A DNA stretch of 5,163 bases, taken from Pseudopedobacter sp. (GTDB lineage: Bacteria; Bacteroidota; Bacteroidia; Sphingobacteriales; Sphingobacteriaceae). The notes beneath the pieces are model-generated. The model saw only the letters and a program-made list of their open reading frames with translations, searched no databases and was not told where the DNA came from. How positions within the stretch are numbered: the stretch's first letter is position 1; each line of letters begins with the position of its first letter. The position numbers were made by a program, and so were the translations under genes. The stretch covers positions 1-5,163 of the forward strand of contig JACMNZ010000428.1 of NCBI GenBank assembly GCA_014378285.1, in the 5' to 3' direction. Shown one piece after another: positions 1-5,135 of this stretch.

Positions 1-169
1 GAGTTAAGGCATATAATTCCATCAGTTCTTCCTCAGTTAAATAATTGCGCTTTTTTACAAAATCATTTAATAATATGGCTAAATGAGCCTGTGGTCCCCC
101 AAAAGATGTTAGCATAAATGCTAACACATCTCCCAAAAAAATCAGATTTTTAAAACGTTTTCCTTTCAA
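1..169 (-). CDS. chrA: Chromate transporter ChrA family, N-terminal part, cut by the window edge
   Basis: This is an open minus-strand frame of 56 codons running off the left edge. Its N-terminus reads MKGKRFKNLIFLGDVLAFML followed by TSFGGPQAHLAIL, then a DFVKKRNYLTEEELMELYAL segment. A hydrophobic stretch leading into FGGP, followed by a basic V-(K/R)-(K/R)-R and an acidic helix, is the hallmark start of ChrA (CHR) membrane transporters, which export chromate or related oxyanions across the inner membrane. An in-frame TAA lies at 176-178 and no ATG precedes the FGGP motif, so the likely start is TTG at 167-169. That places FGGP at residues 22-25, normal for the family. The only in-frame ATG early on (113-115, residue 19) would remove most of the first helix. 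The rest of the protein is outside the window, so substrate and completeness cannot be judged. Family call is firm; chromate specificity is inferred from the family. Confidence 0.8.
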   Translation of the reverse strand, partial: MKGKRFKNLIFLGDVLAFMLTSFGGPQAHLAILLNDFVKKRNYLTEEELMELYALT

Positions 170-181
170 TTTATTTTAAAG

Positions 182-198
182 TTGATAAAATTTATCAA
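182..198. promoter_or_regulatory. 17-bp perfect palindrome upstream of chrA, possible operator
   Basis: TTGATAAA (182-189) and TTTATCAA (191-198) form perfect 8-bp arms around one central A. The site ends 12 bp before the proposed TTG start of the minus-strand chrA, where a repressor or leader hairpin could act. The half-site TTGAT resembles an FNR/CRP half-site, but the spacing between the TTGAT and ATCAA halves is 7 bp rather than 4, so it is not a normal FNR box. A regulatory role is inference; the dyad itself is directly visible. Confidence 0.4.
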
Positions 199-314
199 TT
201 ATTCCGATTTTCAGGCTTACAACAATTAAGTTCTGCTATGAGGATACCATTAGCACAAACCTTTCATTTTTCCACAATTCAGTCATCTAGGTTCTTGGTT
301 CTCATCTCTTGATT

Positions 315-644
315 CTAAGAATCATACATCTCATCCTGCAAACTATTATAAACCCCCATTAATTCACTCAAGGCGTGGTTATCTTTTATTTTTTTAGCAA
401 CTTCCATTCCTTTTTGATAAATTTTTAAAGCAGATTCTTGCTCTTGTCTTAACTCATACAGCTTACCTAAATGATAATAAGTACCAACATAATCCTCATG
501 GTTTTGCACCAAATCTATATAAAACTTTAATGCTTCGTCTTGGTTATTTAGTCTCAGGTATTCGGTTGCGAGGGCATATTTCAAAAACGGGTCATTAGGT
601 TCATTGTCTATAAACTCTAATAATTTTTCCAATCTGTTTACCAT
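315..644 (-). CDS. Small tetratricopeptide-repeat (TPR) protein
   Basis: 109 residues with no signal peptide or membrane segment, so probably cytosolic. After a short N-terminal helix (about 1-17) there are two TPR units, about residues 18-51 and 52-85. They show the TPR pattern of small and bulky residues (ALATEYL...ALKFY in the first, YYHLGKLYEL...ALKIY in the second). A capping helix (about 89-105) follows. TPR helices pack into a protein-binding groove; no catalytic domain is attached, so a scaffolding or adaptor role is the only reasonable inference and the partner is unknown. The ATG at 642-644 is the natural start, giving MVNRLEKLLEFI. The gene is divergent from etfB across 48 bp and lies upstream of chrA on the same strand (145-bp gap). 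The stop codon sits in a small palindrome (GATTCT-A-AGAATC, 311-323) lacking a T-run, so it is not a clear terminator. A real gene is likely; function is not recognised. Confidence 0.85.
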   Translation of the reverse strand: MVNRLEKLLEFIDNEPNDPFLKYALATEYLRLNNQDEALKFYIDLVQNHEDYVGTYYHLGKLYELRQEQESALKIYQKGMEVAKKIKDNHALSELMGVYNSLQDEMYDS

Positions 645-669
645 ATTTTATAAAGCCACTTAATTAATT

Positions 670-677
670 AAATTTGT
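670..677 (+). promoter_or_regulatory. Candidate Bacteroidota -7 promoter element for etfB
   Basis: TAAATTTG matches the Bacteroidota sigma-factor -7 consensus TAnnTTTG exactly and lies 15 bp before the etfB ATG, implying a leader of only about 10 nt. A matching -33 TTTG is not obvious; TTTTA near 646-650 is a weak candidate. The element overlaps the right end of a 14-bp palindrome (TTTAATTAATTAAA, 660-673) centred in the 48-bp divergent spacer with the TPR gene. A regulator bound there could affect both genes, though the palindrome is low complexity. No convincing -7 element is visible for the TPR gene on the other strand. Confidence 0.5.
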
Positions 678-692
678 ATAAAAACCAATTAT

Positions 693-1430
693 ATGAAAAT
701 TTTAGTTTGTATTAGTAACGTTCCCGATACTACCACAAAAATAACCTTTACCAATGATAACACCCAGTTTAATCAGGCCGGAGTACAATTTGTTTTAAAC
801 CCTTATGATGAGATTGCACTTTCTAGGGCAATTGAACTTACAGATGGTGGAAACGGAACTGTAACAGTAATAAATGTGGGCGAAGTAAATACGGAACCCA
901 CCATTAGAAAAGCTTTGGCAATTGGCGCCACAGATGCCGTTAGAATTAACGCTGCCCCAAAAGATGCTTATTTTGTAGCTAAGCAAATTGCTGCTTATGC
1001 AAAAGAGCAAGCTTATGATTTGATTTTAACCGGACGTGAATCTATTGATTATAACGGAGCAAAAGTAGCTGCAATGCTAGGCGAGCTGTTGGATATTCCT
1101 TCTGTTTCAATCATCAAAAAGTTAGAAATTGATGGCGATAAAGCAACTGTAGAACGTGAAATTGAAGGCGGTAAAGAAGTTTTAACCATTCCTTTTCCGT
1201 TTGTAGCGGGTACTGCAGAAGGTGTTGCCGAATGGAAAATACCTAATATGAGAGGAATTATGAGTGCAAGGACAAAACCTTTAACAGTTGTGGAAGCTAT
1301 TGAGGTACAAACCTTTTCAGATATTATAAAATTTGAAACTCCAGCACCAAGAGGAGCTGTAAAGTTAGTAGATGCTAGCGACCCCGAAAAACTGGTAGAT
1401 TTTTTACATAGCGAGGCGAAGGTTTTTTAA
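693..1430 (+). CDS. etfB: Electron transfer flavoprotein subunit beta
   Basis: 245 residues, close to the usual 245-265 for EtfB. With EtfA it forms the soluble heterodimeric ETF, which accepts electrons from acyl-CoA and other flavin dehydrogenases and passes them on, normally to ETF:quinone oxidoreductase in the membrane. The N-terminal strand MKILVCISNVPD and the NPYDE motif (36-40) are typical of the nucleotide-binding alpha/beta fold. Further family marks are GRESID (114-119), the EtfB signature region VEREIEGG (153-160) followed by a Pro-rich strand, and the PNMRGIMSARTKP segment (184-196) corresponding to the conserved PN(I/M)M-x-A-x-x-K-P region. In classical ETFs this subunit binds AMP. 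The ATG at 693 gives the family-standard N-terminus; there is no Shine-Dalgarno site, as usual in this phylum. etfA lies 202 bp downstream on the same strand, an unusually wide gap filled by a repeat element. Co-transcription is likely but not shown. Confidence 0.96.
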   Translation: MKILVCISNVPDTTTKITFTNDNTQFNQAGVQFVLNPYDEIALSRAIELTDGGNGTVTVINVGEVNTEPTIRKALAIGATDAVRINAAPKDAYFVAKQIAAYAKEQAYDLILTGRESIDYNGAKVAAMLGELLDIPSVSIIKKLEIDGDKATVEREIEGGKEVLTIPFPFVAGTAEGVAEWKIPNMRGIMSARTKPLTVVEAIEVQTFSDIIKFETPAPRGAVKLVDASDPEKLVDFLHSEAKVF

Positions 1431-1439
1431 AGCTAATTG

Positions 1440-1555
1440 GAGCGTTTCCCCAAAGAAAAAATGGGGTCGGGCTTTACACTATATCTTTTTTGTTGTCAGC
1501 CTAAACAAAGGCAAAGGCAACAAAAAAGGATACCGTTTCAATCCCTAACGCAAAA
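1440..1555 (+). repeat. Structured intergenic repeat between etfB and etfA (copy 1)
   Basis: A compact palindromic element fills the start of the etfB-etfA gap. The outer arms GCGTT (1442-1446) and AACGC (1547-1551) pair. Inside are a CCCC (1448-1451)/GGGG (1463-1466) hairpin and a long stem of TTTTTTGTTG (1486-1495) with CAACAAAAAA (1518-1527). The long stem is extended by TATC (1482-1485)/GATA (1529-1532) across one bulged G, and has a small GCC/GGC pair in its loop. A second copy in the opposite orientation lies at about 2742-2835 and shares ordered blocks, which shows this is a repeat family and not a chance hairpin. From memory, similar elements with a GGGGTCGGGCT...ATCCCTAACGC frame occur dispersed in Flavobacterium and Pedobacter genomes; I cannot verify this here. 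No protein is encoded and no target-site duplication is visible. It could be a REP-like or MITE-like element, or a transcribed RNA structure acting between the two ETF messages. Confidence 0.7.
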
Positions 1556-1560
1556 TTAAC

Positions 1561-1616
1561 GGATAATGCTAAATTATCCTTTTGAATAATAATATCGGAT
1601 AAAATTAAAATTATCC
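1561..1616. repeat. Two tandem GGATAA-type hairpins upstream of etfA
   Basis: GGATAAT (1561-1567) pairs with ATTATCC (1573-1579) across a 5-nt loop. 36 bp later GGATAA (1597-1602) pairs with TTATCC (1611-1616) across an 8-nt loop. The two units are nearly the same sequence, so they look like a tandem duplication. The second ends 16 bp before the etfA ATG. Four copies of one half-site in a short leader could be a pair of operator sites or RNA hairpins affecting etfA translation. Alternatively they may be debris from the adjacent repeat insertion. No good TAnnTTTG promoter lies here; the nearest is TCCTTTTG at 1577-1584, one mismatch. Confidence 0.45.
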
Positions 1617-1632
1617 ATTAAAACAAAAAAAT

Positions 1633-2610
1633 ATGTCTGTTTTAGTATATGTAGAAAATGCCGAAGGCAAATTCAAAAAATCAATATTTGAGGTTGTCTC
1701 CTATGCAAAAGCAATCGCAAAACAAATGAACACCAGCTTAACTGCCATTTCCATTGGTAATGTAGCTATCTCAGAATTAGAACATCTTGGAAAATACGGT
1801 GTAGAAAAAGTGTTAAACGTAACCAATGATAAACTAAAATCTTTCGTTAACCAAGCTTATGCTTCTGTGATTGCCGAAGCCGCTAAAAAAGAAAGTGCAA
1901 ACGTTATAGTACTTTCTAATTCTTTTTCTGGCAAGGGTTTAGCTCCAAGAATTGGCGTAAAATTAGATGCAGCTGTTGCAGATGGTGCTATCGAATTACC
2001 AAATACAGATGGCGGGAAATTTATCATCAAAAAGACTGCTTTCTCGAACAAAGCTTTTGCTATGGTAGAAATGAATTCAGATAATAAAGTGATTTCTTTA
2101 ATTCCTAATTCTTATAAAGTGGTGGAAGATAATGGAGCTGCTAAAATAGAAGAATTCAATTCAGAAAATAAAGATTCCGATTTTAAAATTATTATCAAAG
2201 AAATTGTAAGAGCAACAGATAAGGTTTCATTACCAGATGCAGAATTAGTGGTAAGTGCCGGACGTGGTTTAAAAGGTCCAGAAAATTGGGGAATGGTTGA
2301 AGAATTAGCGAACTTATTAGGTGCTGCTACTGCTTGCTCTAAACCAGTTTCTGATTCAGATTGGCGCCCACACAGTGAACATGTCGGACAAACGGGTATT
2401 GCAATATCTCCTAATTTATACATCGCAATTGGTATTTCTGGAGCGATACAACATTTAGCAGGTGTTTCATCTTCTAAAGTAATTGTAGTAATTAACAAAG
2501 ATCCTGAAGCACCTTTCTTTAAGGTAGCAGATTACGGGATTGTAGGCGATGCATTTGAAGTAGTTCCAAAAATGATTGAAGCAATTAAAGCCTTAAAAGC
2601 AAATTCTTAA
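1633..2610 (+). CDS. etfA: Electron transfer flavoprotein subunit alpha
   Basis: 325 residues, the normal length for EtfA. It carries the redox-active FAD of ETF and partners EtfB encoded upstream. The N-terminal half (about 1-190) is the alpha/beta ETF domain starting MSVLVYVENAEGKFKKSIFE. The C-terminal half (about 200-325) is the FAD-binding domain. It shows GRGLKGPENW (210-219), the SKPVSDSDW segment (236-244), VGQTG (251-255), the EtfA signature LYIAIGISGAIQHLAG (262-277), INKDPEAP (297-304) and ADYGIVGD (309-316). These are the FAD-contacting elements of the family. Lys237 sits where mitochondrial and many bacterial ETFs have an Arg next to the flavin; I believe SKP is usual in Bacteroidota. 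ATG 1633 gives the standard N-terminus. Spacing to etfB is wide (202 bp, with a repeat), and a strong terminator follows 16 bp after the stop, so the ETF unit ends here. Confidence 0.97.
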   Translation: MSVLVYVENAEGKFKKSIFEVVSYAKAIAKQMNTSLTAISIGNVAISELEHLGKYGVEKVLNVTNDKLKSFVNQAYASVIAEAAKKESANVIVLSNSFSGKGLAPRIGVKLDAAVADGAIELPNTDGGKFIIKKTAFSNKAFAMVEMNSDNKVISLIPNSYKVVEDNGAAKIEEFNSENKDSDFKIIIKEIVRATDKVSLPDAELVVSAGRGLKGPENWGMVEELANLLGAATACSKPVSDSDWRPHSEHVGQTGIAISPNLYIAIGISGAIQHLAGVSSSKVIVVINKDPEAPFFKVADYGIVGDAFEVVPKMIEAIKALKANS

Positions 2611-2626
2611 TTTTAAATAAAAATTT

Positions 2627-2670
2627 AAACTCGTTTGCGATGGTATGCTTACCTTTGTAAACGAGTTTTT
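2627..2670 (+). terminator. Strong intrinsic terminator after etfA
   Basis: AAACTCGTTT (2627-2636) pairs perfectly with AAACGAGTTT (2659-2668). The enclosed 22 nt continue the stem through GCGA/TTGT (with G-U pairs), one mismatch and GGTA (2642-2645)/TACC (2650-2653), closing on a 4-nt TGCT loop. The 3' arm runs straight into a T-run (2666-2670). This is a classic rho-independent terminator closing the etf transcription unit. It isolates the downstream BFN gene, which must then have its own promoter. Confidence 0.85.
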
Positions 2671-2741
2671 AGTTGAAATTTGGCTATTTTAACCATCTGA
2701 AATACATATTAGAGAGATATTTTAATCTTTCTTTTTTTGTT

Positions 2742-2835
2742 TTTTGCGTTAACGATAGGAACGGAATCTTTTTTTTGCCCTAGCCATTATCTAATTTGCA
2801 AAAAAAGATATAGTTTATAGCGTGTTAAAACGCTC
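2742..2835 (-). repeat. Diverged inverted copy of the structured repeat downstream of etfA (copy 2)
   Basis: Read on the minus strand, this element follows the same order of blocks as the copy at 1440-1555. The order is GAGCGTTT, then ACTATATCTTTTTT, a T-run/A-run hairpin, a GAT-x-CCGTT block and TAACGCAAAA. The outer arms GCGTT (2746-2750) and AACGC (2829-2833) are conserved. So is the central stem, ATC plus eight T plus GC (2766-2778) with GC plus seven A plus GAT (2798-2809). The CCCC/GGGG hairpin of copy 1 is absent and the central loop is unrelated, so copy 2 is shorter and more degraded (94 against 116 bp). Opposite orientation on the two sides of etfA suggests independent insertions. 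It has no coding capacity. Confidence 0.62.
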
Positions 2836-3006
2836 AAAAAAATGTTTTTTAATATCAACTATAAATTATTTACTACTTAAAATTAGATAATTAAAAACCC
2901 ATTAAATAAAAACACCTAAGTATTATAATACTATTTAAACTTTCCAATCAATAAATAAAATATTTGAACAAATAAAAATGGTAAAGTTTTTGGGTTAAAT
3001 CATAAA
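2836..3006. promoter_or_regulatory. AT-rich leader region of the BFN gene with weak promoter signals
   Basis: No gene is seen here on either strand. The stretch is very AT-rich. It holds a 14-bp perfect palindrome (AGTATTATAATACT, 2919-2932) and one -7-like motif, AATATTTG (2959-2966, one mismatch to TAnnTTTG), with TTTA at 2934-2937 as a weak -33 partner 21 bp upstream. Because a strong terminator lies between etfA and this region, a promoter for the gene at 3007 is expected, and the 2934-2966 pair is the best candidate. AAATTAGATAAT (2880-2891) is a 12-bp inverted match to ATTATCTAATTT inside the upstream repeat (2786-2797), possibly by chance in such AT-rich DNA. Confidence 0.3.
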
Positions 3007-3597
3007 ATGAAGAAATTAAAATTAGACATCATAGGTTTATCATATAGTCAAACTCAATCTGGGGCTTACGCTTTGGTTTTGGGAGAAGTGAGCGGAAGAC
3101 GAAGATTGCCTATAATTATTGGTGGATTTGAAGCTCAGGCAATTGCTATCGAAATAGAAAAAATGACTCCTAGCCGCCCATTAACGCATGATCTTTTTAA
3201 ATCTTTTGCAGAAGCATACCATATCCATATCTCGGAAATAATCATTTATAATTTAGTTGACGGAGTTTTTTACAGCAAGCTGGTTTGTAACGACGGTAAA
3301 AAGAACTTAGAGATTGATGCTCGTTCTTCTGATGCCATTGCGCTTGCCGTGAGATTTGGATGCCCAATTTATACTTATGAATTTATTTTAGCTTCTGCCG
3401 GGATTGTAATTGAAGGAAACGATTTTGTGTTTTTAGATAATATTGAACCTGCCAAAGAGACAAAAGTAAGTGGAAACAGCTTCAATACTTTCTCTGATGA
3501 AGAACTGCAAACAAAATTAAAAGAAGCCTTAGCGGAAGAAGCCTATGAAAAGGCAGCAAAAATCCGTGATGAAATTTCTAAAAGAAAATCTAATTAA
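3007..3597 (+). CDS. Bifunctional nuclease domain (DUF151/BFN) protein with C-terminal UVR motif
   Basis: 196 residues. The N-terminal part (about 1-140) is the BFN/DUF151 domain, with the typical opening KLDIIGLSYSQTQSGAYALVL. It is followed by RRRLPIIIGGFEAQAIAIEIE (LPIIIG at 34-39), RPLTHDL (57-63), a VDGVFYSKL strand (84-92) and DARSSDAIALAVR (104-116). These are the most conserved stretches of the family, whose Thermotoga TM0160 structure and plant relatives suggested RNase/DNase activity. After a linker (about 141-160), residues 165-192 (EELQTKLKEALAEEAYEKAAKIRDEI) form a UvrB/UvrC-type UVR coiled-hairpin motif, a protein-interaction element. This BFN-UVR architecture is, to my knowledge, common in Bacteroidota. 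No signal peptide or membrane segment is visible, so it is cytosolic. ATG 3007 is the family-typical start. The nucleoside permease gene follows after 95 bp on the same strand. Family assignment is firm; nuclease activity and any DNA-repair link are inference. Confidence 0.92.
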   Translation: MKKLKLDIIGLSYSQTQSGAYALVLGEVSGRRRLPIIIGGFEAQAIAIEIEKMTPSRPLTHDLFKSFAEAYHIHISEIIIYNLVDGVFYSKLVCNDGKKNLEIDARSSDAIALAVRFGCPIYTYEFILASAGIVIEGNDFVFLDNIEPAKETKVSGNSFNTFSDEELQTKLKEALAEEAYEKAAKIRDEISKRKSN

Positions 3598-3657
3598 TTA
3601 TTTAAAATAAAATTGCTGGAAAGAAAATCTCCTTCTTTATAATTTACTGATTTTACA

Positions 3658-3665
3658 TATATTGG
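3658..3665 (+). promoter_or_regulatory. Weak -7-like element before nupG
   Basis: TATATTGG has one mismatch to the Bacteroidota -7 consensus TAnnTTTG and lies 27 bp before the nupG ATG. A TTTA at 3636-3639 gives a plausible -33 partner at a spacing of 18 bp. No terminator with a T-run lies between the BFN gene and nupG; the only pairing nearby is a 6-bp AAAGAA/TTCTTT. Read-through from the BFN gene is therefore equally possible. Confidence 0.25.
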
Positions 3666-3692
3666 GCACTTCAAATTTCGCTAAACTCCGGT

Positions 3693-4937
3693 ATGAATAT
3701 TAGAATCAGGCTCATCATTTTAAACTTTTTGCAATTTTTTGTTTGGGGTTCATGGCTCATTTCTTTGGGCGGTTACATGATTGTTACGTTAAAATTTACA
3801 GGTGTAGAAGTTGGCAGTATTTTTTCTACTATGGGAATTGCCTCTCTTTTTATGCCCGCTATAATGGGTATTCTTGCCGATAGGTTTTACAACGCAGAAA
3901 AAGTACTTGCCTTTTGTCATATTGTTGGTGCAGCATTATTACTTTTAGCGACAAGAATTACAGATTACCCAACATTATATATCATCATGTTGTTTAATGC
4001 TATGTTTTATATGCCAACCATAGCCTTAACAAATACGGTTTCTTACAATGCATTAGAAAAAAGCGGACAAGATATAGTGAAGTCTTTTCCTCCTATTAGG
4101 GTTTGGGGAACTATTGGGTTTATCGTTGCTATGTGGGCGGTAGATTTTTTAGGTTTTACAAAAAGCTCTGGACAATTGTATGTGAGCGGAATTTCTGCTT
4201 TAATATTGGGTTTATATTCTTTTACGATGCCAAAACGCCCACCTTTAAAATCTTCTGACGCAAGAAGTCTTGCTAATAGTGTAGGTTTAGATGCTTTTGT
4301 TTTATTTAAAACAAAGAAAATGGCAATTTTCTTTACCTTTTCTATGTTATTAGGTGCGGCATTACAAATTACCAATTTGTTTGGAGGTTCTTTCTTAGAT
4401 GACTTTAAGACATTGTACCCAGGCACCTTCGGAGTAGAACATCCAAACTTATTACTATCAATATCTCAGATTTCAGAAACCCTATTTATCCTAACCATTC
4501 CTTTCTTTTTAAGACGATTTGGAATAAAAAAAGTGATGTTGTTCAGTATCATTGCCTGGGTTTTTAGGTTCGGTTTATTTGCGGTAGGAAATCCAGGAGA
4601 CGGTTTGTTTTTGTTAATATTATCAATGATTATTTACGGGATGGCTTTCGATTTCTTCAACATTTCAGGTTCTTTATTTGTAGAACGTGAAGCCGACCCA
4701 AAAATAAGGGCTAGCGCACAAGGTTTGTTCATGATTATGACTAATGGTTTAGGAGCGTTTTTTGGAGGGATCTTAAGTGGATGGGTTGTTGATCATTTTA
4801 CGACAAACGGTATAAGGGATTGGGAAAGCATTTGGTTCTCTTTTGCCGGATACGCTCTTTTACTAGCCATTATTTTCCCAATCATCTTTAAATACAAACA
4901 TCAAAAAGACGAACTTGTAGGCGAGATTGCTCATTGA
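3693..4937 (+). CDS. nupG: Nucleoside:H+ symporter, NupG family (MFS)
   Basis: 414 residues, against 418 in E. coli NupG, and by eye roughly half identical to that protein recalled from memory over its whole length. It is an inner-membrane importer that brings in purine and pyrimidine nucleosides with protons. About twelve hydrophobic segments are visible (near 7-29, 40-60, 70-88, 94-112, 132-152, 160-178, 209-228, 253-272, 280-298, 302-324, 340-362, 378-400). Signature stretches are FVWGSWLISLGGYM (16-29), FPPIRVWGTIGF (132-143), QITNLFGGSF (225-234), SQISETLFILTIPFF (258-272) and YGMAFDFFNISGSLFVERE (315-333). Positions I recall as lining the nucleoside and proton site of E. coli NupG are kept: R136, T140, F143, Q225, N228, then Q259, E262, Y315, F319 and D320 with small numbering shifts. 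ATG 3693 gives the family N-terminus (MNIRIRLIILNFLQF). It follows the BFN gene by 95 bp. XapB is a close paralogue and cannot be excluded by eye. Confidence 0.94.
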   Translation: MNIRIRLIILNFLQFFVWGSWLISLGGYMIVTLKFTGVEVGSIFSTMGIASLFMPAIMGILADRFYNAEKVLAFCHIVGAALLLLATRITDYPTLYIIMLFNAMFYMPTIALTNTVSYNALEKSGQDIVKSFPPIRVWGTIGFIVAMWAVDFLGFTKSSGQLYVSGISALILGLYSFTMPKRPPLKSSDARSLANSVGLDAFVLFKTKKMAIFFTFSMLLGAALQITNLFGGSFLDDFKTLYPGTFGVEHPNLLLSISQISETLFILTIPFFLRRFGIKKVMLFSIIAWVFRFGLFAVGNPGDGLFLLILSMIIYGMAFDFFNISGSLFVEREADPKIRASAQGLFMIMTNGLGAFFGGILSGWVVDHFTTNGIRDWESIWFSFAGYALLLAIIFPIIFKYKHQKDELVGEIAH

Positions 4938-4983
4938 TATTAAATATGTAGCATTTTAATGGAGAAGAAAAAAATTGTTTAAA

Positions 4984-4996
4984 CTGTATTATACAG
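4984..4996. repeat. Short palindrome downstream of nupG
   Basis: CTGTAT (4984-4989) and ATACAG (4991-4996) are perfect 6-bp arms around one T, 46 bp after the nupG stop. No T-run follows, so it is not a convincing terminator. The CTGT...ACAG ends recall a LexA box but the spacing is 5 bp rather than 8. Its role is unknown. No gene is supported in the rest of the 226-bp tail. Confidence 0.3.
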
Positions 4997-5117
4997 CAAT
5001 AATTATCAATAGTCTCAGTATCTTCTATAATTCTAAATCTCTTGTAATTAAATGTTTCAAACCTGACAAAATTTCAATGGCTTGATTTTTGATGATTGTT
5101 ATGAGAATTTATGAAAT

Positions 5118-5135
5118 AATTTTTGTATAAAAACC
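5118..5135 (+). promoter_or_regulatory. Promoter-like motif shared with the etfB promoter
   Basis: The 14-mer TTTGTATAAAAACC (5122-5135) is identical to 674-687, where it overlaps and follows the -7 element of etfB. Here the -7 octamer is AATTTTTG (5118-5125, one mismatch to TAnnTTTG), with TTG at 5096-5098 as a possible -33 element about 19 bp upstream. It would drive a plus-strand gene beginning beyond the right edge. The repeat is exact; promoter function is inferred from the shared context. Confidence 0.35.

Noticed and set aside
182..198. FNR or CRP box
   Set aside because: TTGAT and ATCAA are separated by 7 bp rather than the 4 bp of an FNR site, and CRP-type TGTGA halves are absent.
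795..1010. Minus-strand open frame inside etfB
   Set aside because: It lies wholly within the well-supported etfB gene and its translation matches no recognisable family, so it is a shadow frame.
1440..1555. Integron attC site
   Set aside because: The ends read GCGTT...AACGC, the reverse order of attC (AAC...GTT), and the core consensus GTTRRRY is not met. No gene cassette layout is present.
2112..2498. 128-codon minus-strand open frame inside etfA
   Set aside because: It is antisense to the conserved FAD-binding domain of EtfA and its composition is that of a shadow frame.
4043..4426. 127-codon minus-strand open frame inside nupG
   Set aside because: It overlaps the strongly conserved NupG coding sequence and shows no protein-family features.
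4959..4982. Tiny plus-strand open frame (MEKKKIV) after nupG
   Set aside because: Seven codons with no translation signal; not distinguishable from chance.
4984..4996. LexA box
   Set aside because: CTGT and ACAG are separated by 5 bp instead of 8, and the site lies downstream of a transporter gene and not before an SOS gene.
5015..5101. Protein-like minus-strand frame (ending ITRDLEL) in the tail after nupG
   Set aside because: About 28 codons, closed upstream by TAA and with no ATG, GTG or plausible upstream TTG start. At most a decayed remnant, not a supportable gene.
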